In this document: in pieces, positions 42,708 through 50,968 of the stretch
Layout of the letters: every line of letters starts with the position of its first letter
Numbering within the stretch: the stretch's first letter is position 1
Assembly: GCA_018780265.1 (NCBI GenBank)
Contig: JADMJV010000092.1
Coordinates: forward strand, 44,541 to 108,540
Direction: 5' to 3'
DNA length: 64,000 nt
Source of the DNA: a bacterium
GTDB lineage: Bacteria; Vulcanimicrobiota; Xenobia; Xenobiales; JADMJV01
The notes under the pieces: model-generated
Seen by the model: the letters and a program-made list of their open reading frames with translations, nothing else
Database searches by the model: none
Told to the model about the DNA's origin: nothing
Program-made: the position numbers and the translations under genes

Positions 42708-43820
42708 TCAGGCGCCTACGGCTTCCAGGGGATGGCTCTGGTCGAGATCTTGATAGGGGGAGCGGGTGAGTTTTTCGCAACCGGTTTCGGTGACCACCAC
42801 CGAATCTTCGATGCGGCAACCGGTTTCACCGGGAATGTAGACGCCGGGCTCGATGGTGATAACCATGCCGGGCTCCAGCACGGTGAGCGAAGAAGAACGG
42901 ACTCCAGGTAATTCGTGGACAGCCAGACCCAGGCCGTGGCCCAGTCCGTGGCTGAAATACTCACCCAGACCGGCGTCGATCAAGGATTGCCGGGCAACAG
43001 CATCGATCTCCTTGCAGGTCTTGCCGGGTCGGACGGCCTCTACGGCCAGTTGTTGAGCGATATATACGCTTTCGTAGATTTTGCGATTGCGCACATTGAG
43101 ATGCCCCAACCAGATGGTGCGGGTGATATCCGAGTTGTAGCCGTCCCGGTAGGCTCCGAAGTCTATGGTGATCAGTTCGTGCTGGCCGATCTCGCGGTCG
43201 GTAACACCGGCGTGGGGAAAGGCGCCGTTAGGGCCGGAGGCCACGATGCTATCAAAGGCGGGCTTGCGAGCTCCCAGCTTTTGCATCTGATATTCGAGTT
43301 CCAGGCAGAGGTCGCTTTCTTTCATGCCGGCTTTAAGCGCCTCGAGGGCTTTGCGGAAGGCGCGGTCGGCGGTTTGGGCCGCCTTGCGCAACAGTTCCAA
43401 TTCGTGGGCGTCCTTGATCTGGCGGATCTCCTCGACGGTGTTTTCCACCGGCAAAACCGACCAGCCCTCGCTCAGGTCGCGCTGCAGCGCCTGAAAATCG
43501 CCTACCACCAGATAGCGCCCCTCCAGGCCAAGCGTGCCGGTTGTTCCAGCCAGGTAGCGGGCACTGCATTGCACCAACGACTCGTGCTCTTCCAGGCGAA
43601 ATTTGATCAGCTCGACGTCGGGGCACTGTTCGGCGGCCTGCGCCCAATAGCGGCCGTCGGCGATAAGAGCCGTGCCCTTGGGGGTGATCAGCAGGTGGCC
43701 GGCCGAACCGGTAAAGTTGCTCAGGTAACGGCGGTTCTCCGGGTTGGTGACCAGCATGGCATCGAGGCCCAATGCCTCCATCTTGGTCAGCAGTTTTTCG
43801 CGTCGTTGGCTGGTTTGCAT
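42708..43820 (-). CDS. M24B aminopeptidase (Xaa-Pro aminopeptidase/prolidase type)
   Basis: 370 residues. An N-terminal creatinase-type domain (LGLDAMLVTNPENRRYLSNF) precedes a pita-bread metallopeptidase domain. The five metal ligands are visible: two Asp in ITIDFGAYRDGYNSDITRTI, His in SHGLGHGLGLAVHE, Glu in VITIEPGVY and Glu in GCRIEDSVVV. It removes N-terminal residues before Pro or splits X-Pro dipeptides in the cytoplasm. It starts three bases after the dapF stop and is third in an hfq-dapF-M24-asnB operon. Confidence 0.92.
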   Translation of the reverse strand: MQTSQRREKLLTKMEALGLDAMLVTNPENRRYLSNFTGSAGHLLITPKGTALIADGRYWAQAAEQCPDVELIKFRLEEHESLVQCSARYLAGTTGTLGLEGRYLVVGDFQALQRDLSEGWSVLPVENTVEEIRQIKDAHELELLRKAAQTADRAFRKALEALKAGMKESDLCLELEYQMQKLGARKPAFDSIVASGPNGAFPHAGVTDREIGQHELITIDFGAYRDGYNSDITRTIWLGHLNVRNRKIYESVYIAQQLAVEAVRPGKTCKEIDAVARQSLIDAGLGEYFSHGLGHGLGLAVHELPGVRSSSLTVLEPGMVITIEPGVYIPGETGCRIEDSVVVTETGCEKLTRSPYQDLDQSHPLEAVGA

Positions 43821-43823
43821 TCT

Positions 43824-44603
43824 CTACTCCTCCGCGCTGGTCCCTTGAAATACGCAGCGGGCGGGGCCCGACATGTGGACGCCGTCGCTGCAGTTCCAGT
43901 CGATCTTTAAGTCTCCGCCTGGCTGGCCCACCGTGGTCGGGCCCTGCACCCAGCCTACCCGCACAGCTACCACCAGAGCCGCGCAGGCTCCTGTGCCGCA
44001 GGCCTGGGTGGAACCGGCCCCGCGCTCCCACACCAGCAGTTGTAGTCCGTCGGCCCGGCGGGCCACAAATTCTACGTTGACTCCGCCGGCCGGGGCAAAG
44101 TCGGCCTGGGAGAGTTGGGGTCCCCACCTCTCGAATTGGGCCTGAGTGGGTAAACCTTCGGGGCAGAGTACCACCAGATGTGGATTGCCCATCGACACAA
44201 AATGCCCGGGTAGACCAACCTCGGGGACAGGCAGCAGGGGCGGGCAGTTTTCGATGGGCTGGGGCTGACCCATGTCGACCTCGACCCACTGGGGGCGCAC
44301 CACCCGCACCCGGCGGGGACCGCTGTCGGTCTGGACAGTCTCCCATTGATTGAGAGGGCAAAGTCCTTGCTGGTGCCGCATGACAGCCACGCAACGGATG
44401 GCGTTGCCGCACATCTGGGCGCGTGAGCCGTCGCTGTTGAACACGACCATTCGGGGACCTGGACTGATGTACACCAGCCCATCGGCGCCAATGCCTGTAC
44501 GGCGCTGGCACCAGCGCTGAGCCAATTGCGAGGCCTGAGGCGGGGCTTCCCCTTCGATAAGGATGAAGTCGTTAGCCAGACCGTCCCATTTGGAAAAGGT
44601 CAA
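43824..44603 (-). CDS. dapF: Diaminopimelate epimerase
   Basis: 259 residues, normal length. It converts LL- to meso-diaminopimelate for lysine and peptidoglycan. The two catalytic Cys are in FNSDGSRAQMCGNAIRC and TQACGTGACAALV. GADGLVYI, SMGNPHLVV and the C-terminal GPARCVFQG also match the family. The product implies meso-DAP peptidoglycan. The start overlaps the hfq stop by ATGA (44600-44603), so translation is coupled to hfq. Confidence 0.95.
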   Translation of the reverse strand: MTFSKWDGLANDFILIEGEAPPQASQLAQRWCQRRTGIGADGLVYISPGPRMVVFNSDGSRAQMCGNAIRCVAVMRHQQGLCPLNQWETVQTDSGPRRVRVVRPQWVEVDMGQPQPIENCPPLLPVPEVGLPGHFVSMGNPHLVVLCPEGLPTQAQFERWGPQLSQADFAPAGGVNVEFVARRADGLQLLVWERGAGSTQACGTGACAALVVAVRVGWVQGPTTVGQPGGDLKIDWNCSDGVHMSGPARCVFQGTSAEE

Positions 44604-44866
44604 CGGACCAGGGGGCTCTTCTTCTCGGTGGAGTCTTTGAAAGCGTCGCGCAGGAAGGCGTCCGTGGTGTCGCGGGTGGGACTCACGGTGGTGATGGAGT
44701 GTTTGTAGACCATCTGCATTCGTCCGTCCTGGTCCTCGAGAAAGATGGTGAAATTGTCGTATCCGCGGATTATGCCTTTAAGCTGCACTCCTTTGGCCAA
44801 AAAGACGGCCACAACCTGGCCTTCTTTTTTGAGTTGTGAGAGAAAAGCATCTTGCAAGTTCAGCAT
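44600..44866 (-). CDS. hfq: RNA chaperone Hfq
   Basis: 88 residues. Sm1 motif: VVAVFLAKGVQLKGIIRGYD followed by NFTIFLE; Sm2 motif: MVYKHSITTVSP, where YKHSI replaces the proteobacterial YKHAI. N-terminal LQDAFLSQLKKEGQ is typical. It forms a hexamer that binds small RNAs and A-rich mRNA sites. The C-terminal tail is short and basic. It is the first gene of an operon with dapF, not next to miaA as in proteobacteria. AGGACAG precedes the start. Confidence 0.95.
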   Translation of the reverse strand: MLNLQDAFLSQLKKEGQVVAVFLAKGVQLKGIIRGYDNFTIFLEDQDGRMQMVYKHSITTVSPTRDTTDAFLRDAFKDSTEKKSPLVR

Positions 44867-45160
44867 ATTTCTGTCCTATCCACCTTCGGTTCCCCTCCAA
44901 GTTTGTCTTTCTGTGGGGGGTTTGCAGCCATCCCGAGCGCGGAGATGCCACTGTGGCCAACCTTTCTCACCGCGTGACTCGACTTCCTGTTGATAGCCGG
45001 GGTGCATGCATCTGTGACTCCGTTGCTGTCAGTCACCCGATTGGTGGCTTGGCAAAGCGCCCATCCTTCACGGGACTCGTGCGTCAGGATTCGATGTTGC
45101 CAGGATCGATGCCAAAGGCCGCGAACGCAGGTGGCACTTTCGCCGTCAGGAGCCACGACC
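44867..45160. promoter_or_regulatory. Divergent intergenic region between hfq and the FKBP gene
   Basis: 294 bases without a gene on either strand. It should hold the hfq-operon promoter (minus) and the FKBP promoter (plus). No convincing -10/-35 pair, operator dyad or riboswitch structure was recognised. Confidence 0.4.
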
Positions 45161-45562
45161 ATGCATAATTTCCTTTCCCTGTTCCTCTGTTTCAGTGTCT
45201 TAGGAGGGGGAGCCGGGTCCGATGAGGTGACGACTGCCTCCGGCTTGAAATATTTGGTGCTGAACCCGGGCACAGGGGCTGAGGCCAAAGCGGGACAGCA
45301 GGTTCGGGTTCACTATACGGGATGGCTGACCAACGGCACCAAGTTTGACTCGAGCGTGGATCGCGATGAACCATTTCGCTTTTCACTGGGTCGCCAGATG
45401 GTCATCAGCGGCTGGGATGAAGGCGTGGCCGGAATGAAAGTGGGAGAGAAGCGCAAGCTCACCATTCCCGCCGAACTGGGCTACGGGAACCGGGGAGCCG
45501 GTGGTGTCATTCCGCCCAACGCCACTCTGATCTTCGACGTCGAACTGCTAGGGGTCGATTAA
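45161..45562 (+). CDS. Secreted FKBP-type peptidyl-prolyl isomerase
   Basis: 133 residues from the ATG at 45161 (CAGGAG nine bases upstream). Signal peptide MHNFLSLFLCFSVLGGGAGS. A single complete FKBP domain: VRVHYTGWLTNGTKFDSS, FRFSLGRQMVISGWDEGVAG, KVGEKRKLTIPAELGYG and IPPNATLIFDVELLGV, with the binding-pocket Tyr, Asp, Phe, Val-Ile and Trp positions conserved. It catalyses cis-trans isomerisation at X-Pro bonds, here in the periplasm or envelope. It has no chaperone insert, unlike SlyD. Confidence 0.93.
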   Translation: MHNFLSLFLCFSVLGGGAGSDEVTTASGLKYLVLNPGTGAEAKAGQQVRVHYTGWLTNGTKFDSSVDRDEPFRFSLGRQMVISGWDEGVAGMKVGEKRKLTIPAELGYGNRGAGGVIPPNATLIFDVELLGVD

Positions 45563-45726
45563 GGGCTGCCCACGCAACTGAGCCAGGCCCCGAACTGGGT
45601 TGCGAAGTCGTATAGCCCAGGGTGTCGGGGTGCTCGCCGGAAGCGTCGCCCTTCCATGATCGAGCTTCTGGCCTGCCTGTTGGAAGACCTGGCAGGCTGG
45701 AGAGCGCTCGAAGCGAAGCCAGTCCG

Positions 45727-46602
45727 ATGTCCAACGATACAATTCAAACCTATGGATCCTTGACCGCCCCTCTGGTTGGGGTGGCCATGAAAGAGATGGT
45801 GCGCCGCGCCATTGGCGAGATTCGCCGGCAGCGCTTTATCTTTGAAGCTCAGGCCAAAGTGGGCTACTCGGGCGAGTGCAACGACCTGGTCACCAGCGCC
45901 GACCGAGAGGCCCAACGCATCTATCTCAAGATGTTGCGCGAGTGCTTTCCTACCTTCGGCATTATCGCCGAGGAAGATGAACTACGTGAGCCCTGCCGCC
46001 AGCCACGACAGCTGCACTTTACGCTGGACCCATTGGACGGAACCAAGGCTTTTGGTCGCCGCCAGTCCACCGGAGTAGGCACTATGATCGCCCTGGTCGA
46101 GGGCAAAGAGGTTCTGGCGGCCTACGTGGGCGACGTCATGACGCAAGAGATCTACGGATTTCGACCGGAGTCAGACCGCGTCCATCGCATCAGCGAATTT
46201 GAGACGGGCGAAACCATGGTCATTCAGCCGCGCCCACTGCGTCAGGGGGTGTTGTTGTCGCGCGACGCTCCCTGGAAGTATTCTTGGGATGCCGCCCGGC
46301 TGGTTCAGCACCATTTCAAGGACCTGGACGTGGAAGGAGGCAGCATCGGCATAACCTTTGCTCGCCTTTGGAAGCAAGAGGTGGCAGCGGTTTTGATGGG
46401 CCCTTCTTTTGAGACTCCGTGGGATTCTTCGCCCATCATCGGCATCTCGCGCCATTTGGGGTTTGTCTTTTTGCGCGTGGAAGAGGGGCGCTTTCGCGAA
46501 GTGGATATTTTACCACCCACGGTCATCGAGCATCGCCCCTTTGACGTACTGGTGGTCCACCGCCAGCATCTGGCCGAGTTGGGTGAGTGGATGGCCCACT
46601 GA
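45727..46602 (+). CDS. Inositol-monophosphatase-family phosphatase
   Basis: 291 residues from the ATG at 45727. Family motifs: DLVTSADREAQRIY (metal Asp), FGIIAEEDE (metal Glu), LDPLDGTKAFG (the DPIDGT loop as DPLDGT), and ETPWDSSPIIGISRHLG near the C-terminus, where WDSSP stands for the usual WDxAA/G. It is a Mg2+-dependent, Li+-sensitive type phosphatase of a sugar phosphate, inositol phosphate or PAP. The substrate is not resolvable by eye. The gene is not obviously in an operon. Confidence 0.82.
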   Translation: MSNDTIQTYGSLTAPLVGVAMKEMVRRAIGEIRRQRFIFEAQAKVGYSGECNDLVTSADREAQRIYLKMLRECFPTFGIIAEEDELREPCRQPRQLHFTLDPLDGTKAFGRRQSTGVGTMIALVEGKEVLAAYVGDVMTQEIYGFRPESDRVHRISEFETGETMVIQPRPLRQGVLLSRDAPWKYSWDAARLVQHHFKDLDVEGGSIGITFARLWKQEVAAVLMGPSFETPWDSSPIIGISRHLGFVFLRVEEGRFREVDILPPTVIEHRPFDVLVVHRQHLAELGEWMAH

Positions 46603-46665
46603 AGCGCATCCCCAGACCGCGAGGCTGTGGGGCCCGACGACTCTGGAATTTTGGGCAATGGAATT

Positions 46666-47988
46666 TCACTCGCTTTTGAGCAAGGCTACTGCGCCCAAGG
46701 CGCGCTCGCCCAGCGCTCCCCCCACGGCGGCCCCTTCCAGCCCCAGAAAAAACAGGCCCAGAGCAGAACCGGCCACCCGCCCGAAAGACTCGGCCAGGCC
46801 AAAGGTCAGCGCGCTGCTCAAGGCCTGGCGGGGTTGGCGGGGATGGCACCAGATGGCTTGCACGAAAATTACCGCCACGGCTCCGCCCAGGGCAGCTACC
46901 GCCCCAAAATGTCCCAACAATGCCTGGTACAGCGTGGAGGCGATGAAGAGAGGAATTTTGATCGGGCCAAGCGGGGCCATGAACAGGGCCAGCAGAGTGC
47001 CGAGGGTAGCGCCCCATACCCAGCATTGCTTGGCGATCTCGTGGCCCTGCAAAGCCGGGTGCAAAGCCTGGGTGGCCCAGCTGAGAGTGTGCCCGAGCAG
47101 TGCCCCAAAAGATACAAAAAGCATCAGGCTGAGACTCAGCCAGAACAGCTTTTCGGTGAGCGTTTCAGCATGCACATTGAGGTTGACCCCGTTGCAGAGT
47201 TCGCCCACCATCTTGCGACCCATGAGCAGCATGGCTAGCGGAATGCCCCCGAAAACAGCCACCACCGGCAGCCACAGGCAGACCAGCCAGAGGCCGCTCC
47301 AGGCCAGCACGTCCCAGAGGGGCGTGCGGCCGCTGGGGAGAGCAAGTGGGTCTCGGCTGGTGGTAACCAGATGGGAGCAGGCCAGGATCAAGAGCAGCTG
47401 GGCGGCCAGGCTGAAGAGCAGAGGGCCAGTCATCTCGTTGCGCTCCTGGGCTCCGGCCAGCGCATCGAGGATGTAAATTCCCTGGGCTACGGCCAGTAGC
47501 CGGAAGGGTTCTCGCCAGGGGGCATGGTCGGGAAATTGCTGACGTCCAGAATGCACCACCTCCAGGGCGCTCATGAGGTGCTTGCTGCAGTAGTCCAGCA
47601 GATAGGCCCCCACCAAAGCCAGGAAAAGAAGCGCCAGCAGCCCTGAAACCGCAGCCCCAAACGCACCTCCCAGCAGGGCGGCCAGATTGACAGCCATCAC
47701 CAGGCAGGGCAACTTGGCCGCGTAGGCCAGACTGTAGAGCCCCAGCCCGGCCATAGCAGTGGCCAGCGCCAGTTGTAAGTTTGCCTGACCTGGCTTGACG
47801 ACCCAACTGCCGCGCAGCATTCGGCCCGAGGAAGCCTCCAACTCAACCTGGCAATCGCTCTGACTGAGGTGCCAGACACCCCGTTGTTGGCACAGACTGG
47901 CTTCCAGACCGGGCTCGATTTTGAGCAGACCCGGCCAGTGGGTGGAGCGGTTCAGGGCCAACACAGCGTGCTCGGCGCTCAGGCTCAA
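46666..47988 (-). CDS. Unknown polytopic membrane protein
   Basis: 440 residues from a TTG at 47988, chosen because it makes a TTGA overlap with the previous gene and has GGGGGTGG upstream; the frame extends to 48084. A soluble N-terminal domain of about 90 residues is followed by nine or ten hydrophobic segments (LVMAVNLAALLGGAFGAAV, GLWLVCLWLPVVAVFG, LFWLSLSLMLFVSFGALLG, FGAVAALGGAVAVIFVQAIW). No transporter signature is recognised. It is probably made together with the small membrane protein upstream. Confidence 0.65.
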   Translation of the reverse strand: MSLSAEHAVLALNRSTHWPGLLKIEPGLEASLCQQRGVWHLSQSDCQVELEASSGRMLRGSWVVKPGQANLQLALATAMAGLGLYSLAYAAKLPCLVMAVNLAALLGGAFGAAVSGLLALLFLALVGAYLLDYCSKHLMSALEVVHSGRQQFPDHAPWREPFRLLAVAQGIYILDALAGAQERNEMTGPLLFSLAAQLLLILACSHLVTTSRDPLALPSGRTPLWDVLAWSGLWLVCLWLPVVAVFGGIPLAMLLMGRKMVGELCNGVNLNVHAETLTEKLFWLSLSLMLFVSFGALLGHTLSWATQALHPALQGHEIAKQCWVWGATLGTLLALFMAPLGPIKIPLFIASTLYQALLGHFGAVAALGGAVAVIFVQAIWCHPRQPRQALSSALTFGLAESFGRVAGSALGLFFLGLEGAAVGGALGERALGAVALLKSE

Positions 47989-48347
47989 GGTTCGGCCACC
48001 CCCGTCTGATTTTGCACCAACACGGTCCAGCCCACCGTTAGAATCACGCCCACCCAACCGCAGGCTTGAGCGAAAATCAGCCAAAACCAGAGCAGCAAAT
48101 AGGGATTGGATCCCATTTGCCGGAGAGTTTCACGACACACAAAGACGGTCTGGTCCAAAAAGAGGCGGAGCGGGCCCAGGCGACCGCGAATCAGCACCAC
48201 GGACAGGTTGAGAACCAGCAGCGTCAGGAAGACTCTCAGGTCGTCATAGAAGTTGAACAAGCCGATAGCTTCTCTCTTAACGAGCGGGGCCCTATGTGGA
48301 TGAAAAAGTTGAATCTTGCAAACAAATCGGAAACACCGAACTCCCAT
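47985..48347 (-). CDS. Unknown small membrane protein
   Basis: 120 residues from the ATG at 48347; the ATG at 48410 is an alternative. Two transmembrane helices: VFLTLLVLNLSVVLIRG and YLLLWFWLIFAQACGWVGVI, the latter running into LTVGWTVLV. Between them is FLDQTVFVCRETLRQMGSNP. Its stop overlaps the start of the next membrane protein gene (TTGA), suggesting a two-subunit membrane complex. Family not recognised. Confidence 0.55.
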   Translation of the reverse strand: MGVRCFRFVCKIQLFHPHRAPLVKREAIGLFNFYDDLRVFLTLLVLNLSVVLIRGRLGPLRLFLDQTVFVCRETLRQMGSNPYLLLWFWLIFAQACGWVGVILTVGWTVLVQNQTGVAEP

Positions 48348-48440
48348 GATAGATCCATGGTCCTTGAAATGCTCACCGTACAAAATCGTCGTGACCAGTC
48401 TGTGCTGCAAATTTGATGGACCGCCAGCCCAGCTAAGGCA

Positions 48441-48764
48441 ATGCTTCCTTTAGCAGCAGACCCTTTACCCTTTGGTATCCTTGGCTTGCTGGTGGCGGCA
48501 GCCGCCTTCGGGTGTCTGATGGGTCGGGTGGCCGGCCCGCTCCTCAAGTCCTGTCCCTACCGACTGTCGGCTCAAATGGCCGCAGCCGCACCCATAATCC
48601 TCGCTCTGGCCAGTCGCGACATCCGGCTTTCTCTGGCTTCTCTTCCGGTGGGACTGGGGGCCACCACAGGTGCTTTCCTGTCGGGCCACAACAGCCGGCT
48701 CAGGGCGGTGCTGATGGCTACTCTGGGCGCAGCGTTGGGGGCACTGCCAGGTACTTATTTCTGA
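48441..48764 (+). CDS. Small hydrophobic membrane protein
   Basis: 107 residues with three hydrophobic stretches (FGILGLLVAAAAFGCLMG, MAAAAPIILALASRD, VLMATLGAALGALPGTYF) rich in Ala and Gly. TAAGG precedes the ATG by two bases, a short but usable spacing. No family recognised. It is divergent from the membrane-protein pair at 46666-48347. The 172 bases after it (48765-48936) hold no recognisable gene or signal. Confidence 0.5.
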   Translation: MLPLAADPLPFGILGLLVAAAAFGCLMGRVAGPLLKSCPYRLSAQMAAAAPIILALASRDIRLSLASLPVGLGATTGAFLSGHNSRLRAVLMATLGAALGALPGTYF

Positions 48765-48936
48765 CGACCGAACCGATTTGCAAAATAGCCCGGCGCGAAT
48801 AGCTCGGTTCTAGTCTCGAGGACTGCCGCTATTCATTTGGCCACAAGAACTCACCGGCGAACTTCCTGGCGCTGTGACAGGTGCTTTCACCGGGCCGGTC
48901 GGTCTGGGTCTCGGGGCTGACGTGGCCTCCTGGCCT

Positions 48937-49260
48937 TTAGCAGGCCACCCGGTCCATCCATCGTTTTAGTACTTCCTCTTGCTCGGGCCCAGGATGGAAG
49001 CGTACGCCGACGACTCGATTGTGGCCGCCCAACTCTTCCTGCCAGATGCTTTCGGCTTCGAGCGCCAGGGTTTCGTCCAGTTCTAAAAGCAGCGTGAAGT
49101 GCTGTTGCAGGGGTTTACGGGTGACGATGCGGGCGCCGCGCAAACTGACGTTGAGGGTGTAGCCGGCGTTGGCATCGGCGTTGACGGGGACCTGCTGGCT
49201 GACACGGGGCCAGATACGGCGATTGGGAACGGTGAATAATTCGGTTATCATGTCTCTCAT
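48937..49260 (-). CDS. PilZ-domain protein
   Basis: 107 residues. A compact PilZ domain: NRRIWPRVSQQVPVNAD gives the RxxxR-type arm, and LNVSLRGARIVT gives NxSxxG. It then continues through LLLELDETLALEAESIWQEE to VVGVRFHPGPEQ. It is probably a c-di-GMP effector with no second domain, and the second stand-alone PilZ in the window. The start may be ATG 49260 or the ATG nine bases later. A perfect palindrome lies four bases upstream. Confidence 0.8.
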   Translation of the reverse strand: MRDMITELFTVPNRRIWPRVSQQVPVNADANAGYTLNVSLRGARIVTRKPLQQHFTLLLELDETLALEAESIWQEELGGHNRVVGVRFHPGPEQEEVLKRWMDRVAC

Positions 49261-49364
49261 AGTAGAATATTCTTGTTTCTAAATTGTTTATAGGAAAATT
49301 TTTTATTGATGTGCGTTCATCCTCCCCTGGCAGGGAGCTACCGGCCTCTGCCCAATCATGCACG
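49261..49364. promoter_or_regulatory. AT-rich divergent promoter region with palindrome
   Basis: One of the most AT-rich stretches in the window, between the PilZ gene (minus) and the serpin gene (plus). AGAATATTCT at 49264-49273 is a perfect 10-base palindrome at the PilZ start, and TTTATAGGAAAATTTTTTAT follows. It probably holds both promoters; the palindrome could be an operator. Confidence 0.4.
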
Positions 49365-50543
49365 ATGAGCCGACGCCACAGCGTTTTTGTGCGTGCTGGC
49401 CTGGGCCTGATGGTGTTGACTTGCCTCACCTGGCGGGCTCCGGCCGCTCCAGAACCTTCCAGGTTGGTGGTTGGCAACACGCAATTTGCCTTTGACTTGT
49501 ACGCAACTTTGGCCACCCGGAAAGGCAATCTGGCCTTTTCCCCTTTTAGCATCTCCACGGCTCTGGCCATGACTGAGGCTGGGGCCAGCGGAGAAACGGC
49601 TCTAGAAATGAGCAAGGTTCTACACCTGCCCAAGGATGCGCCGTCAGCCTTTGGGGCTCTTTTGAGCGACCTGGGGAAGCCACAGTTGGGCACCCAATTG
49701 AGTATGGCCAATCGGATCTGGCCTTCCAAAGGACTTCGCCTGCGACAGACCTTTAGCAGGCTGTTAGAGACTGCCTACCATGCACAACTCCAGTCACTGG
49801 ATTTTGGCCAGGCCGAGCAGGCACGCCAGGAGATCAATGCTTGGGTGTCGCTGCAGACCCAAGGCAAAGTCATCGATCTGGTACCGAAGGGATTGTTGGA
49901 CTCCAGGACCTTGCTGGTTCTGACCAGTGCCGTGTACTTTCAGGGTAGCTGGGCGTCGCCCTTTGCCGAAATTGAAACGAAGCAGTGTCCTTTTGTCGGC
50001 AGCGATGGGAAAACCAGTCCTTGTTGGATGATGAGGCGTATTGACCAGTTGATGTGGGCCGAAGTGGACAACGTGCAGGTTTTGGAAATGCCCTATCGGG
50101 GGGGCCGACTGAGCATGATTGTGGTGCTACCAAAACCCGGAGGGCTGCCGGAGCTAGAGCGCAACCTGGATGACGCCCACTGGCAGCAATGGCTGCAGAG
50201 GCTGGAATTGACACATTTGGCGATCAGAATTCCTCGTTTTAAGGTGGAGGGTGAATTCAGCCTGGCGGATCGGCTGCAACAATTGGGCATGCGAAGGATC
50301 TTCGGGGGGGGGGCAGAGCTAGGAGCCTTGACCGAGAACGGCGAGTCAGTTTTTGTTTCCGATTGCATCCACAAGGCCGTGGTCGAGGTTAATGAGCAAG
50401 GGACGGTGGCGGCTGCGGCCACAGCCGTAGCCATGACACGCGGCCTGAGTCGCACCTTTGATGCGGATCATCCATTTATTTTCGCCATTCGCGATCAACA
50501 CTCAGGTTCTGTTTTGTTTTTGGGGCGCGTGGAGCGACCTTAG
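49365..50543 (+). CDS. Serpin-family serine protease inhibitor, secreted
   Basis: 392 residues from the ATG at 49365, chosen because MSRRHSVFVRAGLGLMVLTC and the following residues form a signal peptide; the frame opens further upstream at 49284. Full-length serpin: NLAFSPFSISTALAMTEAGA near the N-terminus, LVLTSAVYFQGSWASPF in the middle, and DADHPFIFAIRDQHSGSVLF near the end. The reactive-loop hinge VEVNEQGTVAAAATAVAM has Gly, Thr and small residues from P15 to P9, as in inhibitory serpins; P1 falls near TRG, so a trypsin-like target is possible. It acts outside the cytoplasm. The stop interlocks with the convergent gene (TTAG). Confidence 0.92.
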   Translation: MSRRHSVFVRAGLGLMVLTCLTWRAPAAPEPSRLVVGNTQFAFDLYATLATRKGNLAFSPFSISTALAMTEAGASGETALEMSKVLHLPKDAPSAFGALLSDLGKPQLGTQLSMANRIWPSKGLRLRQTFSRLLETAYHAQLQSLDFGQAEQARQEINAWVSLQTQGKVIDLVPKGLLDSRTLLVLTSAVYFQGSWASPFAEIETKQCPFVGSDGKTSPCWMMRRIDQLMWAEVDNVQVLEMPYRGGRLSMIVVLPKPGGLPELERNLDDAHWQQWLQRLELTHLAIRIPRFKVEGEFSLADRLQQLGMRRIFGGGAELGALTENGESVFVSDCIHKAVVEVNEQGTVAAAATAVAMTRGLSRTFDADHPFIFAIRDQHSGSVLFLGRVERP

Positions 50544-50953
50544 TGGCCCTGGATCAGGGGGGCGCACAGGGCGGCCAGCATTCCCCCTTCGGATCCGCCC
50601 ACCAGGGCCAGTTCTCCGTTCCAGTCGTGGCGCTTGCGCAACTCGGCCACCACCGAAAGCAGGTCCCACACCCTGCGTTCCAGCGTGTTGCTTTGCAAGT
50701 AGGCCTCGGGGCATGTACCGATGGGGGTATCAGGTGTCAGGCCGGGTTTTTCCACACGTAGCACTCCCAGATGGTTTGCCTGCAGACTGGCGATCATCGG
50801 GGCATACTTGTGATTGACCCGCAAGCACTCACTGCCCTGCAAAATGACCACCACCGCACCCCCATCGGGTGGGAGGTCATAGTAGTAGTGCAGGGTGGCT
50901 CCGTCCGCCTGTTCCAGGCTGAGGTCTTCAGCACTGAGGGGGGTGAGCAACAA
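50540..50953 (-). CDS. Short alpha/beta-hydrolase-like protein (N-terminal half only)
   Basis: 137 residues from a TTG at 50953. GGAVVVILQGSECLRVNHKY and LALVGGSEGGMLAALCAP, with a G-x-S-x-G-type nucleophile elbow, belong to the alpha/beta hydrolase fold. The protein ends 14 residues after the elbow, so the catalytic Asp and His are missing: it is either truncated or non-enzymatic. It is divergent from a complete hydrolase starting 16 bases away and convergent with the serpin. Confidence 0.55.
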   Translation of the reverse strand: MLLTPLSAEDLSLEQADGATLHYYYDLPPDGGAVVVILQGSECLRVNHKYAPMIASLQANHLGVLRVEKPGLTPDTPIGTCPEAYLQSNTLERRVWDLLSVVAELRKRHDWNGELALVGGSEGGMLAALCAPLIQGH

Positions 50954-50968
50954 CAGGGTTCCGGTCCA

